Shown here one piece after another: positions 42,984 to 52,488 of a stretch of 64,000 bases of DNA. The notes under the pieces were generated by a model. It was not told where the DNA came from and did no database searches. It was given only the letters and a program-made list of their open reading frames with translations. The stretch spans positions 3,318,163 through 3,382,162 of the forward strand of contig NZ_FXBQ01000001.1 in the NCBI RefSeq assembly GCF_900177545.1, in the 5' to 3' direction. The DNA comes from Maritimibacter sp. HL-12 (GTDB taxonomy: Bacteria > Pseudomonadota > Alphaproteobacteria > Rhodobacterales > Rhodobacteraceae). The first letter of the stretch is position 1. The number at the start of each line of letters is the position of its first letter. The position numbers were made by a program, and so were the translations under genes.

Positions 42984-44440
42984 TCGTATTGCTCCCGGTA
43001 TTTGCGCACAATGTAGAGCGCGAGCACGTTGAGCCCCAGCGTGAAGACGAAGAGCGTAAGCCCGAGGGCGAAGGCCACGAGGGTTTCGGGGCTGGCAAAC
43101 TCGGTGTCGCCGGTGAGCTGGCTCACGATCTTCACCGTCACCGTCGTCATGGCTTCCAGCGGATTGAGCCCGAGCCGGGCCGCGGCCCCTGCCCCCATCA
43201 CCACGATCATGGTTTCACCAATCGCCCGCGAGGCGGCGAGCAGGATCGCCCCCACCACGCCGGGCAGCGCGGCGGGAAGGATCACCTGCTTGACGGTTTC
43301 CGATTGCGTGGCACCGAGGGCATAGGAACCGTCGCGCATGGCCTGCGGCACCGCGTTGATGATGTCGTCCGAGAGCGAGGAGACGAAGGGAATGAGCATG
43401 ATCCCCATCACGAGGCCCGCGGTCAGCACCGACGAGGAGGAATTGCCGAGCCCCAGCGGCTGGGCCAGCCAGTCGCGCAGGAAGGGGCCGACGGTGATCA
43501 GCGCGAACAGGCCGTAGACGATGGTGGGAATGCCCGCGAGCACCTCGATGGCGGGCTTGGCGAAGCCGCGCACGCGCTTGCCCGCGTATTCCGAAAGGTA
43601 GATCGCGATCATCAGCCCGATCGGCACGGCCACGAGCAGCGCCACGAGGGAGACGTAGAGCGTGCCCCAGAGCAGCGGAATGATCCCGAGGTCGGAGCCG
43701 CCGCGGAACTGCGGATTCCAGGTCGTGGAGAAGAAGAAGTCGCGCGCCGGATACATCTTGAAGAAATTAAAGGTCTCGAGCAGCAGCGAGGCGACGATGC
43801 CCACGGTGGTGAGCACGGCCACGGTCGAGGCCCCCAGAAGCAGCGCCTTCACGAAGCTCTCGGAGGCGTTGCGCGCCCGCTGCGCGGGCGAGATCCGCGT
43901 GAACGACCAGACGAGTAAGCCGAGCGCCACCAGCAGAACGGCGCCGGTCATCAGAGCGCGCCCGGTGCTGGTATTGTCGCGATAGAGCTTGGCGGCCTCG
44001 AAAACCGGCGGTTGCACGTCGCTGCCGAGCGCGACCCCGACCTCGCCGAGCCGGGTGCGCACATCGACGAAATCGGCGCGCATGTCGGTGAGGTCGTCTT
44101 CGGAGAACCGCCCCGCGGACATCAGCGCGTCGAGCCCGTCGGCGATGCGCCGAACGTCCGACATCACGAGGCTGCGCGAGCCGCCCTCGGGCACCACGCC
44201 GTCGGGGATGGTGGCGCTCACCCGGTTCTCGACAACGATCGGCTGCAAGAAGAGCCAGGCCAGCATCAGGAGCAGCGCCGGCACGGCGGTGAAAAGCAGG
44301 ACCACCTGGCCGTAATACCCGGGGCGGGAATGCAGCTTGCGGGAATCGCCGGAGACAAGAGAGAGCGCCCTTTGGCGCCCGAGAATGAAACCCACCACCG
44401 CAATGGCGAGGACGATCAGTGCGAGGGTGCCTGTTGTCAT
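42980..44440 (-). CDS. pstC: Phosphate ABC transporter permease PstC (long form)
   Basis: 486 residues, longer than the 319 of E. coli PstC. The first 200 residues hold a hydrophobic start (LALIVLAIAVVGFILGRQRA), further helices and a periplasmic stretch. The permease core is evident from NPQFRGGSDLGIIPLLWGTL, with AIYLSEYAGKRVRG and the EAA-type loop MRDGSYALGATQSETVKQVI. It forms the channel with PstA. It follows pstS after a stem-loop. Confidence 0.95.
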   Translation of the reverse strand: MTTGTLALIVLAIAVVGFILGRQRALSLVSGDSRKLHSRPGYYGQVVLLFTAVPALLLMLAWLFLQPIVVENRVSATIPDGVVPEGGSRSLVMSDVRRIADGLDALMSAGRFSEDDLTDMRADFVDVRTRLGEVGVALGSDVQPPVFEAAKLYRDNTSTGRALMTGAVLLVALGLLVWSFTRISPAQRARNASESFVKALLLGASTVAVLTTVGIVASLLLETFNFFKMYPARDFFFSTTWNPQFRGGSDLGIIPLLWGTLYVSLVALLVAVPIGLMIAIYLSEYAGKRVRGFAKPAIEVLAGIPTIVYGLFALITVGPFLRDWLAQPLGLGNSSSSVLTAGLVMGIMLIPFVSSLSDDIINAVPQAMRDGSYALGATQSETVKQVILPAALPGVVGAILLAASRAIGETMIVVMGAGAAARLGLNPLEAMTTVTVKIVSQLTGDTEFASPETLVAFALGLTLFVFTLGLNVLALYIVRKYREQYE

Positions 44441-44465
44441 CTGCCTTCCGCCTCGAAAAAGGAAC

Positions 44466-44490
44466 GGGCGGCGCGAGTGACGCGCCGCCC
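44466..44490 (-). promoter_or_regulatory. Intercistronic stem-loop pstS-pstC
   Basis: GGGCGGCGCG (44466-44475) pairs perfectly with CGCGCCGCCC (44481-44490), 5-nt loop. It is just downstream of the pstS stop. On the transcribed strand a T-rich stretch follows a few bases later, so it may be a partial terminator that raises pstS over pstCAB. Confidence 0.7.
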
Positions 44491-44501
44491 GAGGTCTTGG
44501 C

Positions 44502-45533
44502 TCAGTTCAGCGGACCCATCGGGGTGCGGTTGGCAACCGCTTCCTGGGTCTTGGCGAGCTCGGGGTCCGACACGAGGCCGTAGGCCGCGAGCGGGCCATC
44601 GGGGCCGGCCATCTCGTCGGAGACGAAGAACTCGACATACTCCTGCATGCCCGGGATCACGTCGAGGTGCGCGTTCTTCACGTAGAAGAACAGCGGACGC
44701 GACACCGGGTATTCGCCGGTGGCGATGGTCTCGGTCGAGGGGGCGACGCCGCCCATGGTGGCGACCTGAAGCTTGTCGGTGTTGTTCTGGTAGAACGACA
44801 GGCCGAACACGCCGAAGCCGTTCGGGTTCGCGTCGACGCGGGCGAGCGTCTCGGTGTAGTCGCCGTCGATGTCGATCGACACGCCATCGGTGCGCACCTG
44901 CATGCAGGCATCTTCCGCATCCTCGGCGCCGGCGGCCTCGTGGGCGGCCATGGTGCCGTTCTCTTCGCAGCCGGCGATCAGAACGTTCTCGTCGAACACT
45001 TCACGGGTGCCGTGCTTGGTGCCCGGGATGAAGGCGAGGATTTCCTGCTCCGGCAGGTCCGCGCGCACGTCCGACCACATCTTGTTGGGGTTATCGACGA
45101 GGGCACCGTCAACCACAATCTTGGCGGCGAGGGCGGCGTGCCAGTCGGCCGGGGTGAAGGCGAAAGCCGGGCCGTCGATGTCGGACGCGAAGACGATGCC
45201 GTCGTAGCCGATGCGCACTTCCTGGATCTCGGTCACGCCGTTGGCGGCGCAGTTGTCGATGTCGGACTGCTTGATGCGCGACGACGAGTTGGCGATGTCG
45301 ATGGTGTTCTCGCCCACGCCTTCGCAGAGTTTCTTGCGGCCAGCACCCGAGCCACCCGATTCGACGACCGGGGTCGGGAATTCGAAGTTCTCACCGAAGG
45401 CCTCGGCCACGATCGAGGCATAGGGCAGCACGGTTGAGGAACCCGCGATCTGGATGTTGTCACGCGCCTGAGCAGCGGTGGCGGCGAGCGCCGAGATCGC
45501 CAGCGTCGAGGCGGTCAGTTTCATGAAGGACAT
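44502..45533 (-). CDS. pstS: Periplasmic phosphate-binding protein PstS
   Basis: 343 residues. Signal peptide MKLTASTLAISALAATAAQA (after MSF), then the phosphate-binding N-terminus IQIAGSSTVLPYASIVAEAF and ESGGSGAGRKKLCEGVG, with later RIGYDGIVFAS and GTREVFDENVL. It belongs to the PstS/SphX-like type that begins with GSST. It delivers phosphate to PstCA. A Pho box lies about 80 nt upstream of the start. Confidence 0.95.
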   Translation of the reverse strand: MSFMKLTASTLAISALAATAAQARDNIQIAGSSTVLPYASIVAEAFGENFEFPTPVVESGGSGAGRKKLCEGVGENTIDIANSSSRIKQSDIDNCAANGVTEIQEVRIGYDGIVFASDIDGPAFAFTPADWHAALAAKIVVDGALVDNPNKMWSDVRADLPEQEILAFIPGTKHGTREVFDENVLIAGCEENGTMAAHEAAGAEDAEDACMQVRTDGVSIDIDGDYTETLARVDANPNGFGVFGLSFYQNNTDKLQVATMGGVAPSTETIATGEYPVSRPLFFYVKNAHLDVIPGMQEYVEFFVSDEMAGPDGPLAAYGLVSDPELAKTQEAVANRTPMGPLN

Positions 45534-45613
45534 CTCTGTCTCCTGGAATTGGTTTCATCTCGGACGCGACCCGCGTCCTGCCGTGGTGTCTAGGTTGGAT
45601 CGACAAAGGTTTT

Positions 45614-45642
45614 ATGACGGGTATGTAACAATTGGATGACAT
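45614..45642 (-). promoter_or_regulatory. Pho box of the pst operon
   Basis: On the minus strand three 7-bp units follow each other with exact 4-bp spacers: ATGTCAT, TTGTTAC, CCGTCAT. This matches the PhoB-binding consensus of CTGTCAT repeats every 11 bp. It lies between the phoR stop and the pstS start. I could not assign a convincing -10. Confidence 0.75.
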
Positions 45643-45668
45643 CGGGGGGGCAGCGAGCAGGTGCGGTG

Positions 45669-46724
<1,056 letters not shown>

Positions 46725-46789
46725 CGACCGGTCACCGGCCCATGTAAAGCCGCAATCCTCTGCAAGCGCGTGACTTTCTCATAACGAGA

Positions 46790-46818
46790 CTGGACCTCAT
46801 TGCCACTCGCCATATAAT
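46790..46818 (+). promoter_or_regulatory. Putative promoter of the 46.9-kb hypothetical gene
   Basis: A perfect TATAAT at 46813-46818 with CTGGAC at 46790-46795, spacer 17 bp. The predicted start is about 46825, 40 nt before the ATG. Confidence 0.45.
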
Positions 46819-46865
46819 TGTTCTATGTCAATTCGCCCAATGAATGGTCGTGGTAGGGTTTCGGC

Positions 46866-47291
46866 ATGAACGCGACGAGGAACAGGCAATCCAGGGAAGA
46901 CCTGCATCATCCCGAAACCGGCGGGACCGCGCCGCATTCCGGCGTGGGGCCGCGGATCATCATCATCGGCACCCTCGCCCCGGCCGCGATCGCGAATCAG
47001 GGCGGCGACGCGGCGGGGATGATCGCACCCGAGGAGATCACCGCGGGGAACCTTGCCGCGCTGCGCCCTGACGTGGTGCTGACACCGCTGGTCGGGCCCG
47101 GGTTCGATTGCTTCGACGTCGCGCTCGCGCTTTGCGAGGCGGGCTACAGCGGACAACTGCGCGCCGTCGTGAACTTCGTGCCCAATCCCGCGCTGGTGCG
47201 GCGTGAAATCGCCTTCGCCTGCCCCGCGCTCGATTTCGACCTGATCGTGACCGGCCCGGCGCGTGCCGGCCATAGCGCGGCAGATCAGTAG
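46866..47291 (+). CDS. Hypothetical protein, possibly degenerate receiver fold
   Basis: 141 residues, unrecognised. After a polar N-terminus of about 28 residues comes RIIIIGTLAPAAIANQGGDA, then LAALRPDVVLTPLVGPGFDC and FDVALALCEAGYSGQLRAVV. The alternating beta/alpha pattern recalls a response-regulator receiver that lost its aspartates. A GGTAGGG ribosome binding site precedes the ATG. It converges on the DUF6456-like gene with a 7-nt overlap of the ends. Codon use looks like its neighbours. Coding is likely; function is unknown. Confidence 0.6.
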   Translation: MNATRNRQSREDLHHPETGGTAPHSGVGPRIIIIGTLAPAAIANQGGDAAGMIAPEEITAGNLAALRPDVVLTPLVGPGFDCFDVALALCEAGYSGQLRAVVNFVPNPALVRREIAFACPALDFDLIVTGPARAGHSAADQ

Positions 47292-48412
47292 ATCATGTCG
47301 TAGTCGCCAGACCCGGTCGAGGCATAGTGGCGCTGCAGGCTGCGCAACGCGATGCGCAGCACGATCTTGCCGGACCGCGCCGGAAACTCCAGCCGATCCT
47401 CGATCTCTTCCATGCCCTCCTCATGGCAAACTGCGAGGATGACGCTTTCGGCAAGGTCGGGCCCAAGGGCGCGGATCGCGGCGGACAGGCTTTCCTCGGC
47501 CTCCAGCCGACGGGTCGGGGCGCTGCCGTTGGCAACCCGCCCCGACGAAACCCTGCCGGCGACCAGTTTGTCCCAGTCCCGGGTCACGCCACCGTTGATC
47601 GACGCGATCTCGTAGCTCTCGCGAAACCGGATCGCCGCGGCCACCAGTTCGGGCGGAAGGAAAAAACTGCCATCGGTCCGGCGTCGGCGCGCCAGCACGT
47701 GAAGCGGGGCATCCGCCCCCACCGGCCGACGACGGGGCTCGACACGGCGGGCCTTGGGCAACCGCGTCGGCGTGCCGGCGGCATCGTCTGATTGTCCGGC
47801 ACCCGATGCCCGGCGCGATTCGGCCTCGGCAATGAGCCGCCCGGCTTCCGCGCGCCCTTCCGCCGTGATCGTATAACGCGCAATCCGGCCGACTTGCGTG
47901 CCCGCGATCAATTCGCGCAAGGCAAGCGCCTCGGCGACCTCGCGGCCCACCACGGCCCGGCGGATCGGCCGATCGTCGCCCGCGTTGTGCACCACCACCG
48001 CGTCCTCCACGCCTTCGGCGACCACCAGGAGGTTGCGAGGTTCGAGCAGCGCCCGGAGGGTGCGCAGGGTATCGCGCGCGAGGGTCTCGTCATCGATCGG
48101 AACGAAATGGGTCATGGTGCTGGGATCCTGTGCTGGGAGCGAAGTGGTGTTCACCCGCGCCCGCCAGCGCCACAGCCGCCCGAGGCGGGCCAGCGCGGTA
48201 TCGGCGAGCGGGTCGTCGCGCAGGGTTTCGGTTCGGCGCACCTGTCTCAGCACAGTCGAGGGATGGCATCCCGCAGCACGGGCGAGCGCACGAATGCTCT
48301 CGCCGCCCTCGGTATGGGCGAGGTAGACCCGAACCGGCACCGGAAGCCAGCCGGGCACCATGTTCCTAGCGGACGCGCAACTCGCGTAGGCCATGCCCAA
48401 ATCATCCCCCAC
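47285..48412 (-). CDS. Helix-turn-helix protein with DUF6456-like C-terminus
   Basis: 375 residues. Residues about 38-60 (SIRALARAAGCHPSTVLRQV) form a helix-turn-helix. A middle part with LAVVAEGVEDAVVV-like strands and RYTITAEGRAEAGRL resembles a winged helix. The C-terminal 160 residues, with ASINGGVTRDWDKLVAGRVS and VCHEEGMEEIEDRLEFPAR, resemble the DUF6456 domain of alphaproteobacteria. GTG 48412 follows an AGGAGGG ribosome binding site; ATGs at 48394 and 48361 are alternatives. It is probably a DNA-binding regulator. It is divergent from the DUF6477-like gene with a CtrA-like box between. Confidence 0.75.
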   Translation of the reverse strand: MGDDLGMAYASCASARNMVPGWLPVPVRVYLAHTEGGESIRALARAAGCHPSTVLRQVRRTETLRDDPLADTALARLGRLWRWRARVNTTSLPAQDPSTMTHFVPIDDETLARDTLRTLRALLEPRNLLVVAEGVEDAVVVHNAGDDRPIRRAVVGREVAEALALRELIAGTQVGRIARYTITAEGRAEAGRLIAEAESRRASGAGQSDDAAGTPTRLPKARRVEPRRRPVGADAPLHVLARRRRTDGSFFLPPELVAAAIRFRESYEIASINGGVTRDWDKLVAGRVSSGRVANGSAPTRRLEAEESLSAAIRALGPDLAESVILAVCHEEGMEEIEDRLEFPARSGKIVLRIALRSLQRHYASTGSGDYDMIY

Positions 48413-48494
48413 TCAGGCTTCTCCCTCCTGGCCGCGCGATGAACGCCACAACCTGAAGGCGAGTTTAAACCAGACCCAATTAGGCCAAGAATGG

Positions 48495-48509
48495 TTACCG
48501 ATACGTTAA
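48495..48509. promoter_or_regulatory. CtrA-like box between DUF6456-like and DUF6477-like genes
   Basis: TTAC (48495-48498), 7 bp, TTAA (48506-48509) matches seven of eight fixed bases of TTAA-N7-TTAA and carries a full GTTAAC half. The 231-nt divergent region shows nothing else I can support. Confidence 0.45.
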
Positions 48510-48643
48510 CCGCAGGCAACGAACCGATGATTGACCCTTATTGTTTATGGATTTCCGCACCCAGCGCGCGCTGCATCGCGGCTTCCCGCAACACCCGTGC
48601 CGGTTGTGGCATACCAAGGCGAATCAATCCTGGAGACCATCCC

Positions 48644-48937
48644 ATGACCGACGTGACCGCCCTGCTTGCCGCCCTGCGCCGCCCGCGCCTCCTGATCCGC
48701 GCCGCCCGGTTCGGGCTGGCCGACTACCACCGCGCCCGTGACCTCAAACGGCTCATGCACCTGCCGGACGCGCCGGGGCCACGGGTTGCGGTCGACCGAC
48801 TGATCGCGCAGGAAGCCGAGATGGAGGCGCGCCGAAAGGAAGGCGTGGCGGCCTATTCCCCGGCCCGCCACGTCGAGATCCTGATCGCGCTGATGGCCGA
48901 GGCGCGGCTGCTGCCCCGCCCCGGCACCGAGGCCTGA
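48644..48937 (+). CDS. DUF6477-like small protein
   Basis: 97 residues, basic N-terminal half: TDVTALLAALRRPRLLIRAA followed by RFGLADYHRARDLKRLMHLP. The C-terminal half has IAQEAEMEARRKEGVAAYSP and ARHVEILIALMAEARLL. The opening LLAALRRPRLLIRAARFG agrees with what I know of the DUF6477 family of Rhodobacterales, function unknown. Start ATG 48644, weak GGAGA ribosome binding site. It ends 5 nt before the mttB-like stop on the other strand. Confidence 0.7.
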   Translation: MTDVTALLAALRRPRLLIRAARFGLADYHRARDLKRLMHLPDAPGPRVAVDRLIAQEAEMEARRKEGVAAYSPARHVEILIALMAEARLLPRPGTEA

Positions 48938-48942
48938 TGGCC

Positions 48943-50490
48943 TCAGGTGAAACTGTCGGGCATCGAGGCCTTCTTCGCCTCGACGTAGGCCTTGAGGTCT
49001 GCGCGCACCGCCGGGTCGATCTGCGGCTCTTCGTAGTCACCCAGCAGTTTCACAACCCGGGCCGCGGCCAAGGTCATGGTATCGGGAGCCCCGTCCTCGT
49101 CCCAGGTCTCGTAGGGGCGATAGTCGAGCAGATCGGAGCGCCAGAAGGCGCTCTTGAAATTGGCCTGGGTATGGGCGCACCCGAGGTAATGCCCGCCCGG
49201 ACCAACCTCGCGGATCGCGTCCATCGCCTGCGCCTCCTCGTCGATCGCCACGCCGGCGGCCATCTTGTGCAACGTGCCGAGCTGGTCGGCGTCCATCACG
49301 AATTTCTCGAAACTCGCCACCAGCCCGCCTTCGAGCCAGCCGCAGGCGTGCAGCATGAAGTTCACCCCGGCGAGCAACCCCATGTTGAGCGAGTTCGCAG
49401 ATTCGTAGCCGGCCTGCGCGTCGGGCAGTTTCGAGCCGGTGAAACCGCCGGCGGAACGGTAGGGCAACCCGAGGCGGCGCGCGAGCTGGCCCGCGCCATA
49501 GGTGATCTGGCTCGCCTCGGGGGTGCCGAAGGTGGGCGCGCCCGAGTTCATGTCGATCGAGGTCACGAAGGCGCCCATGATCACCGGCGCACCGGGGCGG
49601 ACGAGCTGGGAATAGGCCACCCCGGCCATTACTTCCGCCAGCACCTGGGTCAGCGTGCCCGCCACGCTCACCGGCGCCATCGCGCCGCCGACGATGAAGG
49701 GCGAGATGATGCAGGCCTGGTTCGCCGCGGCGTAGACCTCGAGCGCGCCCATCATCGTGGCGTCGAAGGTGAGCGGCGAGTTGATGTTGATCAGGCTCAC
49801 CATCACGGTGTTCTGGTCGACGAAATCCTCGCCGAACAGGATCTTCGACATCTCGACGCTGTCGGCGGCACGGCTCGGCTCGGTGACCGACCCCATGTAG
49901 GGCTTGTCCGACAAGGTCATGTGGGCAAACAGCATGTCGAGGTGACGCTTGTTCACCGCGATGTCGGTTGGCTCGCAGACGGTGCCGCCCGAGTGGTGCA
50001 GCCATTTCGACATCTGGCCCAGTCGCACGAAGTTTTCAAAATCGGCCATCGTTGCGTAGCGCCGCCCGCCGGAGGCCTCGCGCACAAAGGGCGGGCCATA
50101 GACCGGCGCGAGCACCAGCCCCCGGCCCCCGATCTCGACCGATCTTGCCGGGTTGCGCGCCACTTGCGTGAAGCTCGAAGGCGCGGTGGCGCAGAGCTTG
50201 CGCGCAAGCCCGCGCGGGATGTGGACCCGGTCGCCGCGCACGTCGGCCCCGGCCGCGCGCCAGCGCTCGAGCGCGCCGGGGTTTTCGCTGAAGACCACGC
50301 CGATCTCTTCCAGGATGGTCTCGGCGTTGGCCTCGATGACCTCCAGCCCCGCCTCGTCGAGAATGTTCAGATCGGGAATGCGCCGCAGGATTGGCGGTGC
50401 GCCCTCGATGCGCTTGGTGGTGCGCTCGGCGCGGCGCGCGGCACCGCCGCCGCCGCTCCGTGTCCGCCTGCGTGCTGCCGTTTCGCTCAT
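48943..50490 (-). CDS. Trimethylamine methyltransferase (MttB) superfamily protein, non-pyrrolysine
   Basis: 515 residues. An Arg/Gly-rich start (RRRTRSGGGGAARRAERTTK) precedes the MttB barrel: PDLNILDEAGLEVIEANAET, GGRRYATMADFENFVRLGQM, SPLTFDATMMGALEVYAAAN and GGHYLGCAHTQANFKSAFWR. The frame has no in-frame UAG, so no pyrrolysine; it belongs to the large non-Pyl branch that includes glycine betaine and other quaternary amine:corrinoid methyltransferases. No corrinoid protein gene is adjacent. ATG 50490 follows GGGGAGAG. The substrate is unknown. Confidence 0.88.
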   Translation of the reverse strand: MSETAARRRTRSGGGGAARRAERTTKRIEGAPPILRRIPDLNILDEAGLEVIEANAETILEEIGVVFSENPGALERWRAAGADVRGDRVHIPRGLARKLCATAPSSFTQVARNPARSVEIGGRGLVLAPVYGPPFVREASGGRRYATMADFENFVRLGQMSKWLHHSGGTVCEPTDIAVNKRHLDMLFAHMTLSDKPYMGSVTEPSRAADSVEMSKILFGEDFVDQNTVMVSLININSPLTFDATMMGALEVYAAANQACIISPFIVGGAMAPVSVAGTLTQVLAEVMAGVAYSQLVRPGAPVIMGAFVTSIDMNSGAPTFGTPEASQITYGAGQLARRLGLPYRSAGGFTGSKLPDAQAGYESANSLNMGLLAGVNFMLHACGWLEGGLVASFEKFVMDADQLGTLHKMAAGVAIDEEAQAMDAIREVGPGGHYLGCAHTQANFKSAFWRSDLLDYRPYETWDEDGAPDTMTLAAARVVKLLGDYEEPQIDPAVRADLKAYVEAKKASMPDSFT

Positions 50491-50629
50491 GGTTCGCTCT
50501 CCCCGTACCTGTCTGGCAACCATAAACCGCGCGGCTTGCCGCCGTGCGGCGGGATTGCGGCATTTGGCGCGCGAAAACGACATCGACGCACGGGTGACCG
50601 ACCCGGTGCGCCTGCGGCGGGCGGGTCAA

Positions 50630-50696
50630 GGGGGGCTGTCTGCCCCCCTCTGGCTGCGCCATTCACCCCCCGAAGGTATTTCCGGACCCAAGAAAC
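50630..50696 (-). repeat. Interspersed hairpin repeat, copy 2
   Basis: Read on the minus strand: TTCTTGGGTCCGGAAATACC, then TTCGGGGGGTGA, a small GGC/GCC hairpin and the stem GGGGGGC (50630-50636) with GCCCCCC (50642-50648). It is inverted relative to copy 3, 116 bp away, upstream of the mttB-like gene. Confidence 0.75.
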
Positions 50697-50812
50697 CGAC
50701 AGCAACACCCCCCGCACGACGTGCGCACTGGGGGGCTTCTCAGGTCACGGCCAACGGCTCCTCAGCCTGTAGCGCAGAGGCGGTATGGCCCGTTAAGGTT
50801 AATGTTTCTGTG

Positions 50813-50880
50813 CTTCTTGGGTCGAAAAATACCTTCGGGGGGTGAGCGCGTCAGCGCGAGGGGGGCAGACAGCCCCCCTT
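50813..50880 (+). repeat. Interspersed hairpin repeat, copy 3
   Basis: CTTCTTGGGTCGAAAAATAC (50813-50832) then CTTCGGGGGG, a GCGC-GTCA-GCGC mini-hairpin and the stem GGGGGGC (50860-50866) with GCCCCCC (50872-50878). It lies about 40 bp upstream of guaA. Between copies 2 and 3 another C6/G6 stem spans 50708-50735. The 431-nt gap 50491-50921 has no other supported feature. Confidence 0.75.
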
Positions 50881-50921
50881 ACGCCCTTGCCACAGGCGTC
50901 GCACCGCCCTAATCAGCGCCA

Positions 50922-52478
50922 ATGACCCAGCATGACCGCCTTCTCATCATCGACTTCGGCTCCCAGGTGACGCAGCTCATCGCGCGCCGCCTGCGCGAGC
51001 TCAACGTCTACTGCGAAATCCATCCCTACCAGAACGTCACCGACGCCTTCCTCGAAGACTTCGCGCCGAAAGCGGTGATCTTCTCCGGCGGCCCGGCCTC
51101 GGTGATCGACGAGAACAGCCCGCGTCCGCCGCGCTCGGTCTACGATCTCGGCGTGCCGATCCTCGGTATCTGCTATGGCCAGCAGGTGATGATGCAGGAC
51201 CTTGGCGGCAAGGTCGAGCGCGGCCATGGCACCGCCGAGTTCGGCCGCGCCTATGTCGCGCCCAAGGGAAGCCAGATCGAGCTGCTGTTCGGCTGGTTCC
51301 TCGATGGCCGCGAGCAGGTCTGGATGAGCCACGGCGATCACGTGAGCGCGATCGCGCCGGGCTTCGAGGTTTTCGCCACTTCCCCCGGCGCGCCCTTCGC
51401 GATCACCGCAGATCTCGACCGGCGGTTCTTCGCGGTGCAGTTCCATCCCGAGGTGCATCACACTCCGAACGGCAAGACCTTCTACGAGAACTTCGTCCGC
51501 CTCGCCGGCTTCACGGGCGACTGGACGATGGGGGCCTACAAGGAAGAAGCGATCCGCGCGATCCGCGAACAGGTGGGTGACGCCCACGTGATCTGCGGGC
51601 TGTCGGGCGGGGTCGATTCTTCGGTCACGGCGGTGCTCCTGCACGAGGCGATCGGCGACCAGCTCACCTGCGTGTTCGTCGACCACGGGCTGCTCCGGCA
51701 GAACGAGGCCGAGGACGTGGTGCGGATGTTCCGCGATCACTACAACATGAAGCTGATCCACGCCGACGAGGCCGAGTTGTTTCTTGGCGAGCTTGACGGC
51801 GTGAGCGATCCCGAGACCAAGCGCAAGACCATCGGCCGGCTGTTCATCGACGTGTTCCAGAAATATGCGAGCGAGATCGAGGGCGCCGCCTTTCTCGCCC
51901 AGGGCACGCTCTACCCCGACGTGATCGAAAGCGTGAGCTTCGCCGGCGGACCGAGCGTGACGATCAAGAGCCACCACAATGTCGGCGGATTGCCGGAGAA
52001 GATGGGGCTGAAGCTGGTCGAACCGCTGCGCGAGCTGTTCAAGGACGAGGTGCGCGCGCTTGGCCACGAGCTTGGCCTGCCTGCGAGCTTCATCGGCCGA
52101 CACCCCTTCCCCGGCCCCGGCCTCGCGATCCGCTGCCCTGGCGAGATCACCAGGCAGAAGCTCGAGATCCTGCGCAAGGCCGATGCGGTCTATATCGACC
52201 AGATCCGCAAGCACGGGCTCTACGACGAGATCTGGCAGGCCTTCGTGGCGATCCTGCCGGTGCGCACCGTGGGCGTGATGGGCGACGGGCGCACCTATGA
52301 TTTCGCCTGTGCCCTGCGCGCCGTCACCTCCGTCGATGGGATGACCGCGGATTACTACCCGTTCTCCCACGAGTTCCTCGGCGAGACCGCGACCCGGATC
52401 ATCAACGAGGTGCCGGGGATCAACCGGGTGACCTACGACATCACCTCGAAACCGCCGGGCACGATCGAGTGGGAGTGA
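50922..52478 (+). CDS. guaA: GMP synthase (glutamine-hydrolysing)
   Basis: 518 residues. The class I amidotransferase domain has nucleophile C84 ([10 protein letters not shown]) and its His/Glu in QFHPEVHHT. The ATP pyrophosphatase P-loop is [13 protein letters not shown], and the C-terminal dimerisation domain ends PPGTIEWE. It converts XMP to GMP with glutamine and ATP in purine synthesis. No clear ribosome binding site is visible next to the ATG. Two inverted hairpin repeats lie upstream. Confidence 0.97.
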   Translation: MTQHDRLLIIDFGSQVTQLIARRLRELNVYCEIHPYQNVTDAFLEDFAPKAVIFSGGPASVIDENSPRPPRSVYDLGVPILGICYGQQVMMQDLGGKVERGHGTAEFGRAYVAPKGSQIELLFGWFLDGREQVWMSHGDHVSAIAPGFEVFATSPGAPFAITADLDRRFFAVQFHPEVHHTPNGKTFYENFVRLAGFTGDWTMGAYKEEAIRAIREQVGDAHVICGLSGGVDSSVTAVLLHEAIGDQLTCVFVDHGLLRQNEAEDVVRMFRDHYNMKLIHADEAELFLGELDGVSDPETKRKTIGRLFIDVFQKYASEIEGAAFLAQGTLYPDVIESVSFAGGPSVTIKSHHNVGGLPEKMGLKLVEPLRELFKDEVRALGHELGLPASFIGRHPFPGPGLAIRCPGEITRQKLEILRKADAVYIDQIRKHGLYDEIWQAFVAILPVRTVGVMGDGRTYDFACALRAVTSVDGMTADYYPFSHEFLGETATRIINEVPGINRVTYDITSKPPGTIEWE

Positions 52479-52488
52479 AACCGGCAGG

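Noticed and set aside
48943-50490. Pyrrolysine (in-frame UAG) in the MttB-like gene
   Set aside because: The frame is open without UAG, so it is the non-Pyl type.
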